Assembly: GCF_003001675.1 (NCBI RefSeq)
Contig: NZ_PVYW01000036.1
Location: forward strand, 1-36,982
DNA length: 36,982 nt
Reading direction: 5' to 3'
Origin: Cohnella sp. SGD-V74
GTDB taxonomy: Bacteria > Bacillota > Bacilli > Paenibacillales > Paenibacillaceae
Under the pieces are notes generated by a model. That model did not search any database, was not told the origin of the DNA, and saw only the letters and a list, made by a program, of their open reading frames with translations. Shown piece after piece: positions 32,130 to 36,982 of the stretch; the stretch's first letter is position 1; each line of letters opens with the position of its first letter. The translations under genes and the position numbers were made by a program.

Positions 32130-33299
32130 ATGAGCGATAACAACAACGAGAAGGATCTACAAGATAATCAACAACAATCGACGAACGAAGCGATCGAAAA
32201 AGAACTTGAGGAAGCGGTCGAGCAGCGTTCGTCGCTTGATCTGGGCAAAGCCGACGCGGGAGTCGTAACGGCCGGCGCACCGGCAGTCGCGGGTTCGGCA
32301 TCCGCCGCTGCCGCTCCTTCTCGCAGTTCCTCGGCCACGATCGTCCCGTGGGTGATCGCGGTCATCGCCGTTGCCGCGCTCGTGTTCGTGCTGATCCGGA
32401 ATACTTCCGGAGCAACAGGCAACGAGGCGCTCGGGCAAATGGATGGATATACGATCAAGAAGACGGACGTATACGACGAAGTGAAAAACCGCTTGGGCGA
32501 AGATCAACTGGCGGCTCTTGTCGACGATATCGCGCAATCCAAAATCATCGAGCTCGAATCCGAGAAAGCCGGCATCGCGGTGAGCGATGAAGACGTTAAG
32601 CGCGAGTTGGACAATTTCAAGAAGCTCTACGGCTTCGAGACCGACGAAGATATGTCCGTCGCGTTGGCGCAAGCGGGAATCACGTTGGAAGACCTCAAGG
32701 CCACGCAAATTTTGCCTAACCTGAAGATCAAGCTGCTGTTCGAAAACAAGCATCCCGTCACCGAGGACGAGTTGAAGACGTATTTCGAAGACAACAAGGA
32801 ATCCACGTTCGCAACGACTCCGAAAGAAGTGAAGGCTTCGCACATTTTGGTGGAGACGAAGGAAGAAGCCGACGCGGTGTTGGCGGAACTGAAGAGCGGC
32901 AAGGACTTCGCCCAACTGGCAAAAGAGAAATCGCTGGATCCGGGTTCGAGAGAAGACGGCGGAGACCTCGGATTTTTCGGCCGGGGTGTCATGAACCAGC
33001 GTTTCGAGACAGCGGCGTTCGCGCTTGCCAAGGGCGAGACGAGCGAAGTCGTCGAGGCGGACAACGGGTTTCATATTATTAAAGTGACGGATATCCAGGA
33101 AGCGGTCGTTCCCGAGTACGATGCGGTCAAATCCGACGTCAAACAAGCGTATTACGACGAGAAGATGGGAATGGAAGCGACCGCCTGGCTGGCAACGCTG
33201 AAGACGGACCGGAACTTCAAGAACTTGGTCGAGAAGACTCCGGAAGCGCCGGCAGCTTCGGCTCCCGCAAGCCCCGAGTCTTCGCAGGCAGCGCAATAA
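32130..33299 (+). CDS. Membrane-anchored parvulin-type peptidyl-prolyl isomerase (PrsA/SurA-like)
   Basis: 389 residues. About 70 N-terminal residues, acidic then Ala-rich, precede one membrane helix (IVPWVIAVIAVAALVFVLI, 71-89). The bulk then lies outside the cell: a SurA-like helical chaperone region (about 100-230) and a parvulin domain (EVKASHILVETKEEADAVLAEL..GGDLGFFGRGVMNQRFETAAFAL..GFHIIKV, about 233-325). The C-terminal tail is rich in Ala/Pro/Ser. PrsA is normally a lipoprotein; this one has no lipobox and is a type II membrane protein. It probably folds secreted proteins at the membrane surface. GGGGGAA precedes the ATG; a strong terminator follows. Confidence 0.88.
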   Translation: MSDNNNEKDLQDNQQQSTNEAIEKELEEAVEQRSSLDLGKADAGVVTAGAPAVAGSASAAAAPSRSSSATIVPWVIAVIAVAALVFVLIRNTSGATGNEALGQMDGYTIKKTDVYDEVKNRLGEDQLAALVDDIAQSKIIELESEKAGIAVSDEDVKRELDNFKKLYGFETDEDMSVALAQAGITLEDLKATQILPNLKIKLLFENKHPVTEDELKTYFEDNKESTFATTPKEVKASHILVETKEEADAVLAELKSGKDFAQLAKEKSLDPGSREDGGDLGFFGRGVMNQRFETAAFALAKGETSEVVEADNGFHIIKVTDIQEAVVPEYDAVKSDVKQAYYDEKMGMEATAWLATLKTDRNFKNLVEKTPEAPAASAPASPESSQAAQ

Positions 33300-33313
33300 T
33301 CGATAGTTAGGAT

Positions 33314-33355
33314 AGCAGCTGCTTCCTGCTTTTGCGGGGGCGGCTGCTTTTTTTT
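33314..33355 (+). terminator. Terminator after the foldase gene
   Basis: AGCAGC (33314-33319) pairs with GCTGCT (33343-33348), with inner pairing, followed by eight T. Confidence 0.8.
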
Positions 33356-33375
33356 CGTCTCCGGCGACGTCGGAT

Positions 33376-33403
33376 TTTAAAGTTTACCTTAAGCCTTTCT
33401 TAA
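33376..33403 (+). promoter_or_regulatory. TTTAA/CTTAA direct repeats upstream of the response regulator gene
   Basis: Three A/T pentamers, TTTAA at 33376, CTTAA at 33388 and CTTAA at 33399, lie 12 and 11 bp apart. OmpR/PhoB-type regulators bind such repeats spaced near one helical turn. They stand about 30 bp upstream of the candidate -35. Confidence 0.45.
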
Positions 33404-33429
33404 GAAGTGTAAAACCTGCGGCAAACTGC

Positions 33430-33458
33430 GGACAGGAAGCAAAAGGATGCGGTATAGT
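33430..33458 (+). promoter_or_regulatory. Candidate promoter of the two-component operon
   Basis: GGACAG (33430-33435), 17 bp, TATAGT (33453-33458). The weak -35 suits a promoter that needs activation. Confidence 0.5.
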
Positions 33459-33516
33459 GGGAAGAATAAGGGCGATATTGCATCTCGCTAAGCGAACTGA
33501 AGGAGCCGTTTGAAAG

Positions 33517-34215
33517 ATGTCCAAATCCATTCTTATCGTTGACGACGACCGCGAAATTGCCAACTTGATCGATATTTATCTCCGCAACGAAGGCTTTGAC
33601 ACCGACCAGGCGCACGATGGGGAAGAAGCGCTGAGCAAGCTGAAAAGCCGAACTTTTCATCTGCTCGTTCTCGATATTATGATGCCCAGAATGGACGGCA
33701 TGGAAGTTTGCAGGCGCGTTCGGGAGACCGGTTCGATCCCGATCTTGATGGTGAGCGCCAAAGCGGAGGATATGGATAAAATTCTCGGGCTAATGACGGG
33801 AGCGGACGATTACGTCGTTAAGCCGTTTAATCCGCTTGAATTGGTCGTAAGAGTCAAGACGCTGCTCAGGCGCGCTTATCAATACGGGGCGCAGTCGTCG
33901 CCCGCGGTCGAAGACGACGGCTTGATCAAGATCAACGAGCTTACGATCAGCAAGTCAACCCATTCCGCCGAAGTAGACGGAAGGGCCATCCATTTGACCT
34001 CTACGGAATTCGGCATTTTGCATTTGTTGGCAAGCAATCCGGGGCGCGTGTTCTCTGCCGAAGATATTTTCCAGCAGGTGTGGAGGGAGAAATATTTCGA
34101 ATCGAACAATACCGTCATGGTTCACATCAGCAAACTAAGGGACAAGCTGGAGCAGGAGATGGGACGCAAGCTGATCACGACCGTATGGGGGGTAGGCTAC
34201 AAAATTGAGATCTAG
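33517..34215 (+). CDS. OmpR/PhoB-family response regulator (VanR-like)
   Basis: 232 residues. The receiver domain carries VDDD at 8-11, phosphoacceptor Asp53 in LLVLDIMMPRMDG, the switch Ser in ILMVSAK and Lys in YVVKPFNPLE. The C-terminal winged helix has LTSTEFGILHLLASNPGRVFSAEDIFQQVW and NTVMVHISKLRDKLEQE. It resembles the VanR subgroup, but no vancomycin-resistance genes are near. The histidine kinase gene overlaps its end. Confidence 0.9.
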   Translation: MSKSILIVDDDREIANLIDIYLRNEGFDTDQAHDGEEALSKLKSRTFHLLVLDIMMPRMDGMEVCRRVRETGSIPILMVSAKAEDMDKILGLMTGADDYVVKPFNPLELVVRVKTLLRRAYQYGAQSSPAVEDDGLIKINELTISKSTHSAEVDGRAIHLTSTEFGILHLLASNPGRVFSAEDIFQQVWREKYFESNNTVMVHISKLRDKLEQEMGRKLITTVWGVGYKIEI

Positions 34216-35320
34216 CATCGCTGCCCGCATGGCTTGGCGATTGGTGTGGCAAATCGGCATCAGTGCCGTGCTGTCGGTGATCACATGCTACTTGTCGATC
34301 ATTGTATTGGAGAGAATGACACGCGACAATTTCAGCCAGCGTTCGTTTCTTCGCAATTTGTACTATACGTTCGGAGAGACTCCGCTTATCATGCTCGGCT
34401 GCTTTGTCTTGTTTATTATTTATATGGTGGCATTGAACTGGAGGCGGTTCAGCTATTACGACAAGCTGAGCCGATCCGTCGAACATATCGCGCTTAAGGG
34501 CAATTTCGACGACCAAGTTCCCGTCAAGATGAACAATGAAGTTTCGCTGCTCGCTCATAACGTCAACTTGCTCGTGCTGGAGCTGAAGCGATCCTTGGAC
34601 GAAGAGAGAAAAGCCGAGCAGACGAAGAACGAGCTCATTACGAACGTGTCGCATGATTTGCGCACGCCGCTAACCTCGATTATCGGGTACTTAGGTTTGA
34701 TCGAGCAGGATCGTTATCGCGACGAAGTAGAGCTGAGACATTACGTTCAAGTCGCTTACGATAAGTCGGAGAGGTTAAACGTTCTTATCCAGGACTTGTT
34801 CGAATATACCCGAATGAGGCACGATGTCATCCCGTTAAGACGCCAAACTTTTAATCTCGTCGAAATGATGAATCAGCTTCTGGTCCATTATCGGTTATCG
34901 TTGGAGACGGCCAAAATGACCGGCAAGCTGATCGCTAACGTCGGAGAGCTGCAAATCGAAGGCGATCCGGATAAGTTGGTGCGCGTATTCGAAAATTTGC
35001 TTTCGAACGCGATCCACTACGGCTCGGCAGGAGGCAGAGTCGATATCTATCTCAACAAGTTGAACGAAGCAGCCGTTATCGAGATCGTAAACTATGGAGA
35101 AGCGATTCCTGCGGCCGATTTGCCGCATCTGTTCGATCGCTTCTATCGCGTGGACAAGTCGCGTACCGAACACAAAGGCGGGTCCGGACTGGGGTTGGCC
35201 ATCGCCAAAGGTCTCGTGGATAAGCACGGCGGTACGATTACGGCGACGAGCGACGGCGACAGCACGAATTTCCGCGTACGGCTTCCTTTAACGCAACCTT
35301 CTTCCGAACAACCGTCTTAA
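34205..35320 (+). CDS. Sensor histidine kinase (VanS-like)
   Basis: 371 residues with two membrane helices (WQIGISAVLSVITCYLSIIVL about 15-35 and LIMLGCFVLFIIYMVAL about 61-77) around a short external loop of 25 residues. A HAMP-like linker follows. The dimerisation domain has His150 in NVSHDLRTPLTSIIGYL, and the ATPase domain has ENLLSNAIHYG (N box) and GSGLGLAIAKGLV (G box). The small loop suggests sensing in or at the membrane. The TTG start overlaps the regulator gene by 11 bp, indicating coupled translation. The signal is unknown. Confidence 0.9.
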   Translation: MRSSIAARMAWRLVWQIGISAVLSVITCYLSIIVLERMTRDNFSQRSFLRNLYYTFGETPLIMLGCFVLFIIYMVALNWRRFSYYDKLSRSVEHIALKGNFDDQVPVKMNNEVSLLAHNVNLLVLELKRSLDEERKAEQTKNELITNVSHDLRTPLTSIIGYLGLIEQDRYRDEVELRHYVQVAYDKSERLNVLIQDLFEYTRMRHDVIPLRRQTFNLVEMMNQLLVHYRLSLETAKMTGKLIANVGELQIEGDPDKLVRVFENLLSNAIHYGSAGGRVDIYLNKLNEAAVIEIVNYGEAIPAADLPHLFDRFYRVDKSRTEHKGGSGLGLAIAKGLVDKHGGTITATSDGDSTNFRVRLPLTQPSSEQPS

Positions 35321-35365
35321 GAAAACCTGGCTCCGTGTGCTGAATTTGTCGAAGGAGATTGTACC

Positions 35366-35617
35366 ATGAAGGAATACAATAATCGGTTAGAATCGCTGAG
35401 GTCGGTGGAATCGTTCTGTTATTCTCTATGTATCCATATTTTGGTTGAAGAGGCTCTCGCTTGGAACGCGGCCAGGTTGGCGCTTCTGGATTTGTATCAA
35501 GACGAGCTGTTCTGGCAGTCGGATCAAGAAGAGCGCAAGCGGATTGTCCGGAAAAAGGCGGTCGCGAGGGCGTTGGAGCAGGCGATCGGCAGCGAGGCGA
35601 GCAAGCGAGTTGACTAA
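35366..35617 (+). CDS. Small protein of unknown function
   Basis: 83 residues, not recognised. The sequence looks fully helical, with two Cys (CYSLCIHIL) in a hydrophobic first half and a charged basic second half (EERKRIVRKKAVARALEQAIG). AAGGAG stands 8 bp before the ATG, which supports translation. It follows the histidine kinase gene by 45 bp and may be the last gene of that operon. A small hairpin lies after it. Confidence 0.65.
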   Translation: MKEYNNRLESLRSVESFCYSLCIHILVEEALAWNAARLALLDLYQDELFWQSDQEERKRIVRKKAVARALEQAIGSEASKRVD

Positions 35618-35649
35618 GTGAGCGGGTGAGGGAGGGGCCTAAGATGAGT

Positions 35650-35680
35650 AGGCTCTGTCACCTTGAAGGAGATAGAGCCT
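35650..35680. terminator. Weak hairpin between convergent genes
   Basis: AGGCTCT (35650-35656) pairs with AGAGCCT (35674-35680). There is no T-run on the plus strand. Confidence 0.35.
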
Positions 35681-35689
35681 GACTGAGCG

Positions 35690-36040
35690 TCATGGTCGAT
35701 CGGATGAACTGTGCTCTTGAGAATTGCCGTCATTCGCTTGCGGCGACTTCTGCGGGCGGGGCGGGCGCGGCACTTTCGGCCGGAAACGCGGCGACAGGTA
35801 ATTATGCTTGCGATCCCGAAAGAAAATCCAGCCTCCGATAAAGCCTATGCCGATCAGAAAAAGAATGGCTCCGCCGATGAACATCCCCCAAGAGAAGTCC
35901 GGGGAGACGACGTCGATATCGCCGATTTTCGCGAAGTAGTCGTATACTGCATCTTTCATGAGCAAGAAGCCGTAGGCGGCCGCAATACCGGGAATGACAA
36001 GCAACAGTATGGCGATAAGCCGCTGAATAAGCAGTTTCAT
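35690..36040 (-). CDS. DUF2627 membrane protein (YqzF-like)
   Basis: 116 residues with two membrane segments (LIAILLLVIPGIAAAYGFLLM and GMFIGGAILFLIGIGFIGGWIFF), followed by FRDRKHN and a Pro/Arg-rich then Ser-rich tail. The core matches DUF2627 (B. subtilis YqzF, encoded near spo0A). Function is unknown. The ATG at 36040 begins MKLLIQRLIA as in the family; GGAGGA lies about 12 bp upstream, a little far. An alternative ATG 12 codons earlier (36076) would sit on the promoter. Confidence 0.78.
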   Translation of the reverse strand: MKLLIQRLIAILLLVIPGIAAAYGFLLMKDAVYDYFAKIGDIDVVSPDFSWGMFIGGAILFLIGIGFIGGWIFFRDRKHNYLSPRFRPKVPRPPRPQKSPQANDGNSQEHSSSDRP

Positions 36041-36071
36041 AGGATGATGAAGTCCTCCTTCCCATCTCCTA

Positions 36072-36100
36072 ATCATACCGACTTTCTGGGGAATTGTCCA
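36072..36100 (-). promoter_or_regulatory. Sigma-A promoter of the DUF2627 gene
   Basis: On the minus strand TGGACA (36100-36095), 17 bp, TATGAT (36077-36072). This is close to consensus with ideal spacing. Confidence 0.75.
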
Positions 36101-36173
36101 TGAATGCGTATCCAATTCGTATCTTGCCTTGCGTCGACGCAACTTTCCTGTTGATTGGGCGCGTTTTTCCCCG

Positions 36174-36624
36174 CTTTTCGCTATCCCGTCGAGTCAGTTT
36201 GTTGGCTCCCCCTCTTGAACGTGTGTATCATTCTCTCCTTTTGCCGGTATCCCGTTGAGTCAGGTTGGCCAGTTGTATATCGAAGATCGCCACAATCGCT
36301 TATCTCGCGTCTGTTCTCCACTTTGTCGATATCCCGTTAGGTCAGGTAAGCCAAAATGCTCGTTCGAAATCGCCGTTATCGCGTATTCTCCGTATCTCCT
36401 TCGCTTTGCCGGTATCCCGTCAGGTCAGGTTGGCCAACTGTATGTCGAAGATCGCCACATCGCTTATCCTCGTGTCTGCTCTTCGCTTTGCCGGAATCCC
36501 GCTTGCTCAGAAACCTGATCAACGGACATTAGTGAAGAGACTATCCCGTTCGGTCAGTTGATGTATTTCGTGCTATTTATGAATTTCACACTGATTCGCC
36601 CTTGAGAGTATCCCCGTCGCTCAG
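36174..36624 (+). repeat. Diverged short-repeat array, seven units, partly an 82-83 bp tandem
   Basis: Motif CTTT(T)GCCGGTATCCCGT, 3-5 variable bases, TCAG. TCAG falls at 36194, 36260, 36342, 36425, 36507, 36554 and 36621. Units 2 to 5 are 82-83 bp apart and their intervals are alike (GTTGGCCA-TGTAT-TCGAAGATCGCCACA..), so this part is a true tandem duplication. Units 1, 6 and 7 are spaced irregularly and are more worn. The motif is the same as at 379-695, in the opposite orientation. Plus-strand frames again show CRYPVxS, but the spacing is not a multiple of three. Confidence 0.8.
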
Positions 36625-36982
36625 TACAAATCCAAATTGTTGGAAAACTGGGCTTTTTGAAATTTATGGGAAGCTGTTTGCAAACGCAAAGAAGAGAGGG
36701 GAGGATTACCCAAGTTTAAGTGATTGTTGCCGTGAGGCTCGAGTTAATCGGTTAGAGCGAGAACCGCCGGCAGTCTTAGTGAGCTCCGGGTAGGTGATTC
36801 TAGAAGAATGGATGCAATCCGCGAGTAACTGAACGTAGAGGGTGGATCGGCCGCGATTGTAGTAATAGCAAAATTGATCAAGATACGCCTGCAGGTGCTT
36901 AGGACCGATGCCCAGGAACGTTCGGCCAATCCACCAAGTCACATCGTACCCCATCCACGCGAGCTTTTTATTCATATCCCGT
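36606..36982 (-). mobile_element. IS1595-like element, 3' part, running off the window
   Basis: From the TATCCC..TCAG motif at 36609-36624, taken as the element's end, through about 80 bp of non-coding sequence to the transposase gene and the window edge. A TATCCCGT string at 36975-36982 may be the start of a further motif, which would mean that the element is cut there as well; only sequence beyond the edge can tell. Confidence 0.5.
36706..36982 (-). CDS. IS1595/ISXO2-like transposase, C-terminal part
   Basis: Open to the right edge. The recognisable block is RTFLGIGPKHLQAYLDQFCYYYNRGR, matching the C-terminal GT-H-VS-KHLQ-YLDEF--R-NRR motif of IS1595-family (DDE, ISXO2-like) transposases. 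VQLLADCIHSS and ITYPELT follow, also usual for the group. The catalytic residues would lie upstream, beyond the window. Whether the gene is whole is unknown. Its last 42 codons match the dead fragment at 239-367. Confidence 0.65.
   Translation of the reverse strand, partial: RDMNKKLAWMGYDVTWWIGRTFLGIGPKHLQAYLDQFCYYYNRGRSTLYVQLLADCIHSSRITYPELTKTAGGSRSNRLTRASRQQSLKLG

Noticed and set aside
33517..35320. Vancomycin-resistance locus
   Set aside because: The regulator and kinase look VanR/VanS-like, but no vanH, vanA-type ligase or vanX gene is near; the similarity is that of a broad subfamily.

Overview
The window is a stretch of chromosome from an endospore-forming, fairly GC-rich Firmicute. 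The best guess is a Paenibacillaceae member (Cohnella or Paenibacillus type). This rests on the gene order yqhV-spoIIIAA..AH-accBC-yqhY-nusB-folD-xseAB-ispA-dxs-tlyA-ahrC-recN-spoIVB-spo0A, which matches Bacillus subtilis except for two insertions. It also rests on the Shine-Dalgarno-rich starts with many TTG/GTG codons. The genus is an inference; there is no rRNA or other marker in the window.

Layout. Positions 1-700 and 36150-36982 are gene-poor. Each carries a decayed array of a short motif (TATCCC, 5-7 variable bases, TCAG) and the 3' end of an IS1595/ISXO2-like transposase gene on the minus strand. Between them lie: lysC aspartokinase with an internal beta-subunit start (889-2142); a nested palindrome (2145-2303); a DUF441 membrane protein and phosphosulfolactate synthase on the minus strand (2301-3686); yqhV and the eight-gene spoIIIA operon behind a clear sigma-E-type promoter (3887-9935); accB-accC (10167-12030); an Asp23/AmaP/DUF2273 envelope module (12180-13551); nusB-folD-xseA-xseB-ispA (13660-17583); dxs-tlyA (17735-20496); an unrecognised membrane-anchored protein with ahrC and recN (20684-23315); and spoIVB and spo0A (23442-25830).

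After the spo0A terminator the content becomes more accessory. It holds a Fur-box-controlled siderophore-binding lipoprotein and an AraC regulator fused to a siderophore-binding domain (25904-28685, minus). A GH31 alpha-xylosidase is divergent from its own AraC regulator (28729-32061). Then follow a membrane-anchored parvulin foldase (32130-33299), a two-component system with possible autoregulatory direct repeats (33376-35320), a small unknown protein, and a DUF2627 membrane protein (35366-36040).

How they work together. The spoIIIA operon builds the mother-cell half of the channel joining mother cell and forespore. SpoIVB is the forespore protease that signals back across it, and Spo0A is the master switch for the programme. 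AccBC feeds malonyl-CoA to lipid synthesis, while Dxs and IspA feed the isoprenoid chain. Phosphosulfolactate synthase may supply spore sulfolactate. No complete new system is evident. The most novel material is the repeat/IS-end arrays at both flanks, the palindromic element after lysC, and the unknown gene inserted between tlyA and ahrC.
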